From positions 1 to 60,144 of the forward strand of contig NZ_JABBVZ010000016.1 in NCBI RefSeq assembly GCF_012933365.1: a stretch of DNA of 60,144 nucleotides, written 5' to 3'. Position 1 is the stretch's first letter. Every line of letters begins with the position of its first letter. Under the pieces are notes generated by a model, which was given only the letters and a program-made list of their open reading frames with translations, was not told where the DNA came from and made no database searches. Shown here piece after piece: positions 1-8,987 of this stretch. Source of the DNA: Sulfobacillus harzensis (GTDB lineage Bacteria; Bacillota; Sulfobacillia; Sulfobacillales; Sulfobacillaceae). The translations under genes and the position numbers were made by a program.

Positions 1-29
1 AGCGTGGCCCACAACCTCTTGAAGCAAGC

Positions 30-56
30 GACCCTCGCTTACTAGGAGCGAGGGTC
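30..56. terminator. Perfect 10-bp hairpin near the window start
   Basis: Positions 30-39 (GACCCTCGCT) pair perfectly with 47-56 around a 7-nt loop. No run of T follows on the plus strand, so it is either a weak terminator of something left of the window or a leftover structural element. A second perfect 9-bp stem with a 2-nt loop lies at 83-102, next to the start of the intron remnant. Confidence 0.4.
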
Positions 57-82
57 ACTTGACTTTCATCAGGGTCCACCCC

Positions 83-829
83 AGTCACCCGTGCGGGTGA
101 CTATTGGGACAGCCCCACCGAAGGAGCACCGCAGGTGGGCCAGCTTCGCCCATACTAGCGAACATCTACCTGCACTATGTGCTCGACCTCTGGTTCGCCC
201 GGGTTGTCCAACCCCGGTGCCGCGGAGAAGCCCACTTGGTCCGATTTGCGGATGATTTCGTGGTGCTCTTCGAGGACGCGCGGGATGCCCACTGGTTTGC
301 CATGGTCTTTCCTCAACGCTTGGCGAAGTTTTCGCTAGAGGTGGCCGAGGAGAAAGCGCGTCTGCTTCCATTTGGACGGCGCATCTGGGCGCACACGAAA
401 TCACAGCCCCGCACACGGGCGACGTTTGACTTTCTGGGGTTCCGGCACGTGATGGGCACATCACGGAAGGGCAACTTTCGGCTTGTCCGAATCCCGACGC
501 CGAAGAGCGTCCGGAAATTCTACCTCGCCACGAAACAGTGGATTCAGGCCAATCGCCATGCGCCGCCCGCGCTACAGCAACAGGAACTGACCCAACGACT
601 CCGCGGGTTCTACCAGTACTTTGGATACGGCACCGCACTGCCGGTGTTGGCCCGCGTGCGACTGGCCATCTATCGTGCGTGGTGGCAATCGTTGCGACGC
701 CGGAGCCAGCGTAGCCCCCGCGCATGGACGGACTGGGCCGCGAAACCGTGGATCCACCTTCCATCGCCTCGGGTGACGCAACCGACAGGAAACTTACGGG
801 TGAGTGTTTTGGGGAGCCGGATGCGTTAA
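83..829 (+). pseudogene. Group II intron reverse transcriptase/maturase, 3' remnant
   Basis: This is the C-terminal part of a group II intron-encoded reverse transcriptase. It shows the RT block SPILANIYLH followed by the catalytic box FADD, then the maturase region (FDFLGFRH, RGFYQYFGY) typical of these proteins. The N-terminal half is missing. A one-base deletion sits near 134-135: the frame upstream reads PTEGAPQ and must shift to continue as GGPASPILAN, the usual family sequence. A stop lies upstream at 60-62 in the first frame. The ORF end runs into intron domain V (814-846). It cannot be a working enzyme. Identification of the family is firm; the exact 5' break is not. Confidence 0.85.
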
Positions 830-846
830 TTGCGCACGTCCGGTTC
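814..846 (+). ncRNA. Group II intron domain V (copy 1)
   Basis: The 33-nt segment beginning GAGCCGG and ending CCGGTTC folds into the domain V hairpin that forms the catalytic centre of group II introns. The AGC catalytic triad is at 815-817. The TAA stop of the maturase remnant lies inside it (827-829). The sequence that follows ends in CTACTCGAC near 918, resembling the 3' ends of bacterial class C introns, so the 3' splice site is probably close to there. The 5' part of the intron is absent. Confidence 0.8.
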
Positions 847-1008
847 TGAGGGGGTTCGCGGCCCAAGAGAAACTCGCCATGACGGCCAAGCCTCAAGGCC
901 GCGTTCTACCTACTCGACGGAACTGGTTTGTGAGGGACTGCACGTCCTGGCGCGCTTGAGCTTGGGGGTGTCGGTCCCTCGTCGAGGTTAGAAAGGAGGT
1001 ATATCGGC

Positions 1009-1161
1009 ATGGATCCCCGCTCGCACCATGTTACACTCACATGGTCTTCCGACGATGTATCGGGAGCCGCTAATGCGCCGGTGATCGTCCGAGAGGCGCG
1101 GTTAACTCTACGTACCGTGCCGTGCCCGAATCGGAAGCGGCGTGGTCAGGTGTCCACCTAA
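1009..1161 (+). CDS. Small ORF, unknown (50 aa)
   Basis: A short reading frame starts at an ATG eight bases behind a strong ribosome site, AAAGGAGGT at 992-1000, and ends at TAA 1159-1161. The product begins MDPRSHHVTLTWSSDD and ends in a basic stretch (NRKRRGQ). It has one cysteine, no signal peptide and no membrane segment. I recognise no family. The ribosome site is the main argument for it; it could equally be the 5' end of a gene truncated by rearrangement. Confidence 0.4.
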   Translation: MDPRSHHVTLTWSSDDVSGAANAPVIVREARLTLRTVPCPNRKRRGQVST

Positions 1162-1340
1162 TCGCCATTTTATGGGATCTGGGACAAGTTCCGCAAACGC
1201 CTAAGGTGGACCGCGCGACACGGTGTTTGTTCCTGGACTTGCCACCTGAGGGCTCTATTTCCGGATTCGTGTCTGGGCGATTTTGGCTAATAATTGGATA
1301 CAGGCCATCACCACCTAATTGTTATGAAAGGACGTGCTTT

Positions 1341-2165
1341 ATGTTTAGCGGTGTTACCATCTCCGGGCTCCTAACCTCCGTCGTGCTGCCATTGACTTTG
1401 ACAAACGCGGTGCCAACGACCGTCTCCAGTCACTCACCAATTTACCCTATTAATACCGGGGCAGTCGTGACAAGCTCGCCACGGCCATCCAGTGGGCAAC
1501 TGTCCTCTAACGCCGCGCAAATGGCGATGACCCTCCCCATTCAATCGCCTGGAATTATCGGAACATGGACATTCTCACCATGGCCAGGCAGTTCTATGAC
1601 CTTGCTGCAGCCACCGATGCTTTATCCAAGGGGTTATGGACAGTCGTCTTCTGGGAACACGGGAAGTTCATCTCGAATCACTGAGTCATCCCCGTCTAAT
1701 CAACCATCGCATGGAGCCGTTGCGGAAAGTTCAGGGGCCGGAACAACCGTAGGCCAAAGCCAGCCCCTTATCCAAGACATTCAACAATTGGTCGACCTAA
1801 CCAATCAGGATCGGGCACAGAACGGGCTTCCCCCACTCGCCGTGAACCAGCAATTGGCCACCTTAGCCCAAGAACGCGCCACAGCGATGGCCGTTGATGG
1901 TTACTACACTCATGATTCCCCAATTTATGGATGGGCCTATCAGATGGAGCAAAAGGCGGGTATCCACGCAGTGTGGATGGGGGCGGAGAACATTGCAGAA
2001 GTATCGAGCGTCAGCAAGGCCAATGCCGAATTCATGGCAAGCCCCCCGCACCGAGCAAACATCCTTGATCCGAATGAGACCCAAATCGGCATTGGAATCG
2101 CCAACTTGCCGAACATGCCGGGATATATCGTGATTAGTGAGCTATTCCTAGGACCCAGTTGGTAA
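1341..2165 (+). CDS. CAP/SCP-domain secreted protein (YkwD-like)
   Basis: A 274-aa protein with a CAP (cysteine-rich secretory/PR-1-like) domain in its last ~130 residues. It shows LVDLTNQDRAQNGLPPL, the histidine in YTHDSP, the GAENIA acid and the SPPHRANIL signature. The first ~28 residues (MFSGVTISGLLTSVVLPL...) look like a signal peptide, followed by a ~110-residue Ser/Pro/Gly-rich linker. I chose ATG 1341 because AAAGGA lies at 1327-1332; the frame stays open further upstream but without a start signal. In Bacillus, CAP proteins of this type occur in the envelope and in spores. It stands directly before cassette gene A1, and the last ~45 bases of its coding region recur before A2, so it was part of the ancestral cassette. 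Confidence 0.75.
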   Translation: MFSGVTISGLLTSVVLPLTLTNAVPTTVSSHSPIYPINTGAVVTSSPRPSSGQLSSNAAQMAMTLPIQSPGIIGTWTFSPWPGSSMTLLQPPMLYPRGYGQSSSGNTGSSSRITESSPSNQPSHGAVAESSGAGTTVGQSQPLIQDIQQLVDLTNQDRAQNGLPPLAVNQQLATLAQERATAMAVDGYYTHDSPIYGWAYQMEQKAGIHAVWMGAENIAEVSSVSKANAEFMASPPHRANILDPNETQIGIGIANLPNMPGYIVISELFLGPSW

Positions 2166-2169
2166 AGAC

Positions 2170-2197
2170 ACCGATGCATCTCCCTTTGCATAGATTG
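2170..2197 (+). promoter_or_regulatory. SigK-like promoter of gene A1
   Basis: AC at 2170-2171, then 17 nt, then CATAGATTG at 2189-2197. This matches the SigK layout (AC, 16-17 nt, CATANNNTA) except for the last base. A start site about 7 nt downstream would give a leader of about 25 nt before ATG 2229. The same arrangement precedes A2. Confidence 0.5.
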
Positions 2198-2228
2198 AAG
2201 AAAACAACCTATGCAAGGGGAGACCAAT

Positions 2229-3290
2229 ATGCCCACTTTCAACCCAACGACCCCACTCTGTGGTCTTAGTGTTGCCATCCATTACCCGTCGGAACTGTCC
2301 GATCAGGCCCAATACCTAGGCACCGTTTTGTCCGAATGGGGGGCGCAAATTACCACGAACATCTCACCCATGGGGGTTGTCATCTCATTGCAGGCGTCAC
2401 AGGCGGGTGCCCACATAACCGCACCACTCCCGTATTCTCGACATGGTCTACTCGCCCGCATTATCGCTCAGCAACTGAACATTCCTTGGAGCACTGGTTG
2501 GGTCTGGTCGCCGTCCTGCCCTACCATCCGAGTCTCCGGATTCGCCGAGCACATGGTCATGCCGCTAGCCAAAGGGCTCCTCTTATGGTATGCGATCGAG
2601 AAATCTCCGAACCCCGACGCCCTAGCAGTTGCCGCGGCCGTTGGCACATCGGGAACTGCTTCTCACATACGCCCGACGAGGGAATCCTTGACCACCGCCG
2701 GTCCTCTGGGCAACTTAGTACCTCACGAGAAATTCTCCTCGAGTGAACGCGCCCTGCCAGCTGAACAGGCCCAAGCGCAAATCGAGAAGGTAACCCTAGA
2801 CACACCGCCCCACCAACCAATCGATCCTCAGCAACGCGACCCCGTTTTGGCGAGCACGGCGGAATCCTCATCGGGAGCGTCCACGGTACTGAGCGATCAC
2901 TTTCGTTCTGCGTTGACCATCCTGTCACCTGGACCGTTGAATGGACCCCCACCTCAATCACCGGATCCCGCCCCTCAACCTGGAATCGAGCAACAGCGGG
3001 CGCGCCGATACCTTCCCCATGGTGTGTGGATGGGCGCCAAACCAGAAACCCCAAGTGCTACTTCTAGCTTGATGTTGCGCTCTTCACCGGGGGCCAATCA
3101 GGATGACCACCAGCATGCCGCGGCATCCATTTCGTCGCCGACGACAACCCCTCCACCTGCTAACCGCACACTAGCACCCCGCGTCAACAACTCGACACGC
3201 TTGTATCCACCGACATTCCGTGCGGCACGGTATAAGTCGAGTTCCAAACCGATAAGTCCCCCGGAGCAGTCAAGCTCAGGACGCGGGTGA
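2229..3290 (+). CDS. Cassette protein A1, unknown function
   Basis: A 353-aa protein I do not recognise. ATG 2229 is preceded by AAGGGGAGA at 2215-2223. Residues ~1-150 form a compact, conserved region (GAHITAPLPYSRHGLLARI, WVWSPSCPTIRV, MPLAKGLLLWYAIEK). The rest is low-complexity, rich in Pro, Ser, Thr and Gln, with two islands conserved in the paralogue A2 at 28342-29409: RRYLPHG and a tail LYPP...SSSKPI. There is no signal peptide or membrane segment. It follows the CAP gene and precedes B1. The SigK-like promoter and the absence of an export signal fit a protein assembled on the spore surface by the mother cell, but that is inference. Confidence 0.75.
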   Translation: MPTFNPTTPLCGLSVAIHYPSELSDQAQYLGTVLSEWGAQITTNISPMGVVISLQASQAGAHITAPLPYSRHGLLARIIAQQLNIPWSTGWVWSPSCPTIRVSGFAEHMVMPLAKGLLLWYAIEKSPNPDALAVAAAVGTSGTASHIRPTRESLTTAGPLGNLVPHEKFSSSERALPAEQAQAQIEKVTLDTPPHQPIDPQQRDPVLASTAESSSGASTVLSDHFRSALTILSPGPLNGPPPQSPDPAPQPGIEQQRARRYLPHGVWMGAKPETPSATSSLMLRSSPGANQDDHQHAAASISSPTTTPPPANRTLAPRVNNSTRLYPPTFRAARYKSSSKPISPPEQSSSGRG

Positions 3291-3368
3291 CACTAAGAGA
3301 CCTTGTGCCCCGGGAGCGGGAGCCATATTTTCGTAGGCAAATTCAGCCATCACCGGAAGAGTTATGTA

Positions 3369-3396
3369 ACCAAAATCCAAAACGACACATAGGGTG
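3369..3396 (+). promoter_or_regulatory. SigK-like promoter of gene B1
   Basis: AC at 3369-3370, a 17-nt gap and CATAGGGTG at 3388-3396. The block TATGTAACC...CATANGGTGCTA is also present before B2 (29487-29514). Confidence 0.5.
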
Positions 3397-3406
3397 CTAA
3401 TGGAAA

Positions 3407-3421
3407 CGCGCTGACAGCGCG
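3407..3421 (+). promoter_or_regulatory. Leader hairpin before B1
   Basis: CGCGCT (3407-3412) pairs with AGCGCG (3416-3421) around GAC. It lies in the predicted leader about 12 nt before the ribosome site AAGGAGG. The B2 leader keeps the same hairpin (29526-29540), with loop GAT. It may stabilise the messenger or affect translation. Confidence 0.4.
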
Positions 3422-3447
3422 CCCTACCCAAGAAGGAGGAATTCACC

Positions 3448-3983
3448 ATGGCGGACCAGGATTGTGTGACCTGTATCCTAGCCGACCAAGTGTATGATAG
3501 CTGTTCACAAGTGGTTGCGGTTACCGGGACGTCGACCTGCGCGGCAACGGCAAGTGCCGCCGCCTGCGTTGGAGCCCCGTCGTGCACCTTGTTTGGCACC
3601 CCAACGCCAGTCGGCAACAACGATTACTCGGTAACGGTTCAAGTGACTCAACCCGCGACTTACAACTGCGATGGCGTGGCCACGCCCGTTGACCTGGTGG
3701 GATACGCAACGTGTGTGTTGTCCGTTCCGACCGGGCTGAACGCGGCGGACGTGGCTGCCTGCTTTGCCTTCACGCCCCTGATCAATGGTGTGTTCCCGAC
3801 TGTGGCATTACGCTGAACCAATCGGGCACCACCGTTGTGTTGACTGCCCAGGTGTGTGTAGAAATCAAGATCATTGTTATGGTGCAGCTACAGGTCATCA
3901 CCTTAGGACCGTGTGTGATCCCACCCGGCCCCCAGACGGAGTGCCCTGTTGGCCCCTTCCTGCCCCCATTAACACGAGGCTAA
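3448..3983 (+). pseudogene. Cassette protein B1, cysteine-rich, frameshifted
   Basis: This is a copy of the cysteine-rich gene B2 (29567-30100). It begins MADQDCVTCILADQVYDSC with AAGGAGG just upstream. After about residue 115 the frame is lost: B1 has GGTGTGTTCCC where B2 has GGCGTTCCG, a net gain of two bases near 3787-3796, so the first frame stops at 3816. The second frame continues faithfully (VCVEIKIIVMVQLQVITLGPC, then CPVGPFLPP) to TAA 3981-3983. As read, it makes a 122-residue truncated protein that lacks the hydrophobic C-terminal module. The extra GT could be real or a sequencing error. Confidence 0.75.
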
Positions 3984-4005
3984 CCGTTCACGACTGGGCG
4001 TACTG

Positions 4006-4048
4006 GCTCCCGGAATTTCTTTTGGATACAGGGAGCTACGTCTGTTTT
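4006..4048 (+). terminator. Terminator after B1
   Basis: GCTCCC (4006-4011) pairs with GGGAGC (4031-4036), and the hairpin is followed by a T-rich stretch ending TTTTT at 4044-4048. The counterpart after B2 (30139-30168) has a longer stem. Confidence 0.6.
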
Positions 4049-5345
4049 TGCAATCGAGTTAGAGACAGAAATCGGGGGCTATCTGACATCGTCGACCTAA
4101 CTAGCTTCTGCCGAAAAAACCAACCGCTTCTGAACCTTGAAAGCCCCTATTATCGAATTTATCCGACGACCAAACCATCAAAATTCGAAGGGGGGATCCC
4201 GATAAGCAGGTATTCGCGCCGGTGGATGTGAGTTCCCGCTTCGAGAAGTCAATGCAACAATATGACAATGATCAATTGGACTTCTTGACGGACGAAATGT
4301 TCACCTACACTGGGCCAGACCTCAAAAACACAAGCGTGCCCCCTGCCATTTGCACAGCAAGGGGGCCGAGCACCCATCCCAGTTCCGCCACGGCTCGATA
4401 ATGGGTTTCAGCAGTGACATGGAGGTGTAGTGCTCTCTCCAAGTGGGGGCGGATTCCGATCCGCTGGGAAAGGATGAGTGTACTCTACACTATGCCTCGA
4501 AAGACCTTTTGGGAGCCGAAGTGTAGCCGAATGCAGATTATCAATTCCCACCTCCGTGCGACACGGACTCCTATATGCCGGATACTCAAGTATGTATAGA
4601 TGCTGGGGGGTATGATATTCACGTTAGTGGCTGCCGAGAGATGGACTGTGAAGAATTCGGCTATGCCCCATTCGGGATTTCCGGCAATTCTGCTCTGATG
4701 ACACGGGTACTTCAGCCACCTTCTACAACGTCAATGGATACGGGCACTGGGCCAGGAGGGGGGCATGAATCCCGGTTGCTGGGATCCCAAGGGATTCGAC
4801 CGCAATAGCCGGTTGCGCTCTTCATGGCCGCCGCGCGGCTCCGGCTTCCACGTGCTCTCGAATCCAATACCCGGCGCCTGGCGATCTAGCAGGTGCCAGA
4901 TTCGCCGCCCTACCAACTGTAGGGTCTGGGCATCGACACGATGGCGAAGAATCTGGCAACCGCTCCCGGCGCACTCTGGAATCCTGCCCATTGGATTGTC
5001 CTCGACATCTACAAGCGGTAGCCGATTGTCGATAACCCCTTACTGTGGGCACAACATAACGTGCGGACGGCTTTTCCATCGCACCGAATGGCAATGGCCC
5101 AGAATATACGGGCTTCGGTGCCCTGTTGAGGTCGGATCTCGTCCTGATTAAGCTTGATCACGTGATGATTCACAGAGCCAATCACGACCCTTGAACTGGG
5201 CCGCATGCAAGACATGGTAGACTTGGTGCGGGCCCAACGGGCCATCGGAATGTGGCGGGTTTCAAGACCGTGGAGGAGTTTTGGGCATTAGAAGCGAGTA
5301 GCGCTCGCTTCATGCGACGCTATTTCTTAGGTAACCCCAACTAGA
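4049..5345 (+). pseudogene. Degenerate coding-like stretch, origin unknown
   Basis: No intact gene covers this interval, but pieces of plausible protein appear in shifting frames. One runs from about 4206 to 4402 (SSRFEKSMQQYDNDQL...). Another, from about 4385 to 4740, is broken by TAG codons near 4428 and 4527 (GADSDPLGKDECTLHY, CIDAGGYDIHVSGC). A third lies near 4940-5120. The last piece (KTVEEFWALEASSARF) ends at TAG 5342-5344 before a weak hairpin. I read this as one or more decayed genes of unknown family; it could also be chance frames in non-coding DNA. Confidence 0.3.
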
Positions 5346-5508
5346 GCCTCGGGTTCGTTCCTGCGCCACCGCCCGAGCCCTTGTTGCAGACTAGAGATAG
5401 GGCGCGTTACACGCCCTTGAACCAAGTCTAAATTTCTCGCCAAAAGGAGGAGTCATTTCACCGCGCAGCGAATTTCACGCAGTAGAGAGGAAAGGAGATG
5501 CCGTCCGG

Positions 5509-5691
5509 ATGTGTCCGACCTGCGCTGGATCCGGCGACTGCCCTACCTGTCATGGCTCCGGATATCTGGTCGCCGAGCGGAACGACGATAGGCCGCACTG
5601 GGAGTCGTGCCCCACGTGTTGGAACGTGCGCGAGCGCCAAAGCACCGGTCGATGTTCGACCTGCCATGGACTCGGAGAAACGATCGACTAG
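5509..5691 (+). CDS. Small DnaJ-type zinc-finger protein
   Basis: A 60-aa protein made almost entirely of CxxCxGxG-type repeats: CPTCAGSG, CPTCHGSG, CPTC and CSTCHGLG. This is the metal-binding pattern of the DnaJ cysteine-rich domain, here without a J domain. Eight cysteines in four pairs could bind two zinc ions. ATG 5509 is 12 bases behind AAAGGAG (5490-5496), a little far; an ATG at 5498 is out of frame with the motifs. Similar stand-alone domains act as protein-binding or assembly adaptors, but no partner is evident. The next gene is another small CxxC protein. Confidence 0.6.
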   Translation: MCPTCAGSGDCPTCHGSGYLVAERNDDRPHWESCPTCWNVRERQSTGRCSTCHGLGETID

Positions 5692-5896
5692 CGCCTCGGG
5701 TACCCGGCCATATCGGTCCCATCCGCTTCCGACCGTGCAGCCTCATGCGAGCACCTCGCATATTCGGCAAGGCCCCGTTGCTCACAACACCCCCTGAGGG
5801 CAGCCTTCGACACGGTTTGTATGGTACCCGCGCGCCGGACGCCTGATAATAGACCGGTGATTGAGAAAAATATCACACACGACGAGGTGAGGTCCA

Positions 5897-6100
5897 TTGA
5901 CTCCTGCCGACCAGCGGCTCGAAGCCGCCGAGTTCCCCCTATTGAGATGCCCGCATGTCTGCCGGGTCTGCCACGTCCCCTTCCCGTATCCATATCACGG
6001 GCGGTATCGGGCGGAGGAACTCCAACCCATCGATTACGTCTGCCGTCGTTGTCTCCCCACTTGGTACGCCGCATGGGCAAAGGCACACGGGTGGTTGTAA
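5897..6100 (+). CDS. Small protein with two CxxC pairs
   Basis: A 67-aa protein probably starting at TTG 5897, 4-5 bases behind GAGGTGAGG (5884-5892). Its centre has CPHVCRVC and its C-terminal part CRRC, giving a likely zinc-binding four-cysteine site, and it ends in an aromatic helix (PTWYAAWAKAHGWL). I recognise no family. It lies ~200 bp before the germination operon. The space between (6101-6308) shows no convincing gene. Confidence 0.5.
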   Translation: MTPADQRLEAAEFPLLRCPHVCRVCHVPFPYPYHGRYRAEELQPIDYVCRRCLPTWYAAWAKAHGWL

Positions 6101-6308
6101 GCCGTTAACCCCGGGTAGAGACTCACAGCTGCCCGCACATGCCGTACGATCCGCACAGCCGACGCTTCGCCAAATCACCCCCTCGCTCCACTATCCGGCA
6201 GCGCGAATCTGGGCCCGCCCGTTGGAGCCCCACCGACACCCCGCAGGTACGCGCGAATAAGCCAGCCCCCGGTCGCGCACACTACCGCCCAAGAAAGGAT
6301 GGAAGTGG

Positions 6309-7875
6309 ATGGATGCCTGGCGCGCCCTCAGCGAGGATCTCCAGCGACTGCAGCAACGCCTGACCGGGTTAATCGCCAGTCTCACGGACGGGCCAACGAC
6401 GCTCACCACCTACGTGCCGGACATGGATGCCGTCGCCGCCCGGGTCATGGCCCGCCTGGGGACCAGTCCTGATGTCATTGTTCGACGATTCCGCATCGGC
6501 GGGTCGCGCGCGGGCCTCGTGTGCTATTTCGATAACCTAGTGGATGTGAGCATCATCGACCGCGATATCCTGCGGCCCGTGCTGCAAGGCGCGGACCCCG
6601 TACAAGACGGGTTGCCCGTGAGCCATGCCAGCGCTACGCAGGACTGGGAGACGCTCATCACGGGCATCCTGGCGGGGCAAACGGCGGTGTGCCTCGAGGA
6701 CCTCCCCGAGGTCTGGCTGGTGGATACCGTCAAGCTGCCGCAGCGGAGCATCGAGCGCCCGCAGACAGAAATGGCCATTCGCGGGCCGCAGGAAGCCTTT
6801 AACGAGGTGTTGGCGACATAGTTGAGCCAACTGCGCCGGCAGCTCGCGACGCCCCACCTGGTGTTCGATCAATTGACCGTCGGCACACGGTATCCGGTCT
6901 CGGTCGTGATCGCCTATCTGGACGATGTCGTCAATCCGGCCCTCCGGGACGCCGTCCGGGCCCGAGTCACCCGGATTCGCGCCGAGACCGTCGTGAACAG
7001 CACGCTGGTGGCGAGCTATCTCCGCGATCACCCTGGCACCCTCTTTCCGACCGTCCGCAACTCGGAACGCGTGGATCTAGTGGTGTGGCAATTGCTCAGC
7101 GGCAAAGTGGCCGTGTTGGTCGACGGCGACCCCTTTGTGTTGTGGGGCCCGGCGACGGTCTGCGATTTCTATCACACCTCAGAAGACTATACCAGTGCGT
7201 GGTATGATGCGTCCTTCATCCGGGCGATTCGGTGGCTGGCTTGGGCCTTCGGCGTCTATTTGCCCGCTCTCTACATTGCCTTAACGGAAGTGAATCCCGA
7301 GCTGGTGCCTCCCCCGCTCGTCATCTTAACCGCCGGCAGCCATCCCGGTCTGCCGTTTACCCCCATCGTCGAGGTCCTAGTCATGATTCTCATCATTGAA
7401 ATCCTGCGCGAAGCCGCGTTGCGTCTCCCGAAGGCGCTGGGCACGACCATTGGCACGGTCGGCGCTATTGTGGTCGGCACGGCCGTCGTCAAGGCCGGTT
7501 TCGTCAGTCCCCAAATTATTGTGGTGATGACCCTCACCGCCCTGAGCTTCTTTACCGCCCCCAGCTATGACCTCACCGGAACCTGGCGGCTGGTCAGTTG
7601 GGTGATTCTGGTCTCCGCCTTTATCTACGGCGTCTACGGCATCGTCTTAGCGACCCTGGGCCTCACCATCAAACTCGTCACCGAAACCTCCTTCGGTGTG
7701 CCGTATCTGACCCCACTCGCGCCCTTTCGCCCCGTCGACTGGGTGGACACGCTTCGGCGCGCCCCTGGAGTGCGTTCACCGACCGTGCGACCACCGCCCG
7801 CAGTGGAATCCGCCACCCGACGAGGCCCCCGATCAGGTCGGCCTGCGCGCAGGCCAACTGGATACGCATCCTTGA
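6309..7875 (+). pseudogene. gerAA: Germinant receptor A subunit, interrupted
   Basis: GerA-family proteins form the A subunit of inner-membrane receptors that trigger spore germination. ATG 6309 follows AGAAAGGA at 6293-6299. The N-terminal soluble domain is recognisable (SPDVIVRRFRIGG, VDVSIIDRDIL). An in-frame TAG at 6819-6821 interrupts the gene; the same frame then resumes at 6822 with normal GerA sequence and several membrane segments (LPALYIALTEVNPELVPP, EVLVMILIIEILREAALRLP). Near 7755-7800 the frame seems to slip. In the open frame the gene runs straight into gerC, while the +1 frame gives a plausible tail ending ...AGQLDTHP with TGA at 7873-7875, overlapping the gerC ATG. Either lesion would inactivate it. 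Confidence 0.8.
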
Positions 7876-8987
7876 TGGGTGGGCGGCGGGCTATTCCCCG
7901 CATCGCGGTGCTGGGCGCGATGCTCCTGCTCCTTAGCGGCTGCTGGGACCAGCGTCCCGTGGAGGGACGGGTGCTCGTGGAAGCGGTCGGCGTTGCGCCC
8001 ACGACACGCCCCGACACATGGGCTTGGACGTTTGTCTTTCCCAATCCCACGGAATCCGTCTCGAGCCTCAGTTCGCTGTCGCCATCCGATCAGATCTATG
8101 CGGTCACCGTATCAGCCGCCACCTGGACCGGAGCCTTGCTGAAAGCCCAAGAGCGGACGACGCGGGATCTGTATTTCGGGCAATTCCGCGTCCTCGCCAT
8201 TTCACCGCGCCTCCCGGCCGCGAGTTGGGACCGCCTCATTAGCACCTTCAATCGCTCGGGGCGCGTCTTGAAGACGTTCTGGATTGTCGCGGGCCACCCC
8301 GCAGCGGCTGTCGTCGCCACCGCCCCCGTTAGCGAAGGGGCTCCCCTCTACGCGCTGTTCAAATTGCTCGCCTGTCATTGCCAACCCTATTTCTGGGCCC
8401 AGCGGGCGTGGCAAGTCTGGGACCGCCTCACGACGCCGGGTGTCAAGGCCCCTACCGTCCCCGTCATCACCGTGGCGGGGCCCCATGTCCTCAACACCGC
8501 GTTCGCCACCGTGGGCCCCCGCCGAGTGTCCATCTCGTCCGCCTGCACGTCGGCGGGCTGGGCCTATCTCACCCAGCACGTCGTGAAAGGCGGCCTGGTG
8601 GTGCGCACCCCCTGGGGCCTCGTGGGTCTGAATTAAGTGCGCGGCCGCAGCCGGACTCGCATTGTCGCGCGCGGCCGGATGGTGGTAGTCACCGACACCC
8701 TCGTCTACCGCGGGGCCCTCGAAGACCTGCCGCCAGGACTGGCGCTGACGACGCGCCAAAAGACCGAGAGCGCCCGGGACGCCAGTCGCACGATTGCCGC
8801 CTTGTGTGATGGGGCCCTCCAGACGGCGGACACGCAGCAGGTCGACCCGTTTGGCTGGCATCGGCAACAGCACTGGGCGCAGAACACGGCGGGCCGCCCC
8901 TGGCCAGCCCCCATTCGTTGGCAGCATTGGTCCGTGCACGTCATCGTGCACTTCCGCATCACCGGCGAAGGCGTCGCCCATTCATGA
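7875..8987 (+). pseudogene. gerAC: Germinant receptor C subunit (lipoprotein), interrupted
   Basis: GerC subunits are lipoproteins on the outer face of the spore inner membrane. ATG 7875 leads to a lipoprotein signal (MLLLLSGCWDQRP) with the lipidated cysteine in LSGC. The body matches the family (EGRVLVEAVGV near the start). A TAA at 8634-8636 stops the frame, but the same frame continues from 8637 to 8987 with the normal C-terminal domain, including VDPFGWHRQQHW. One nonsense change therefore breaks an otherwise intact gene. Its end overlaps the gerB start (ATGA at 8984-8987). The order A-C-B differs from the common A-B-C. Confidence 0.8.

Noticed and set aside
69-896. Minus-strand open frame over the intron remnant
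   Set aside because: Antisense to recognisable reverse transcriptase sequence; composition typical of a shadow frame in GC-rich DNA.
6819-8636. In-frame TAG and TAA in gerA and gerC as possible recoding or readthrough
   Set aside because: TAG and TAA are normal stops of intact genes here (for example kynU ends in TAG), no recoding signal is visible, and gerB is also frameshifted. Decay or sequence error is simpler.
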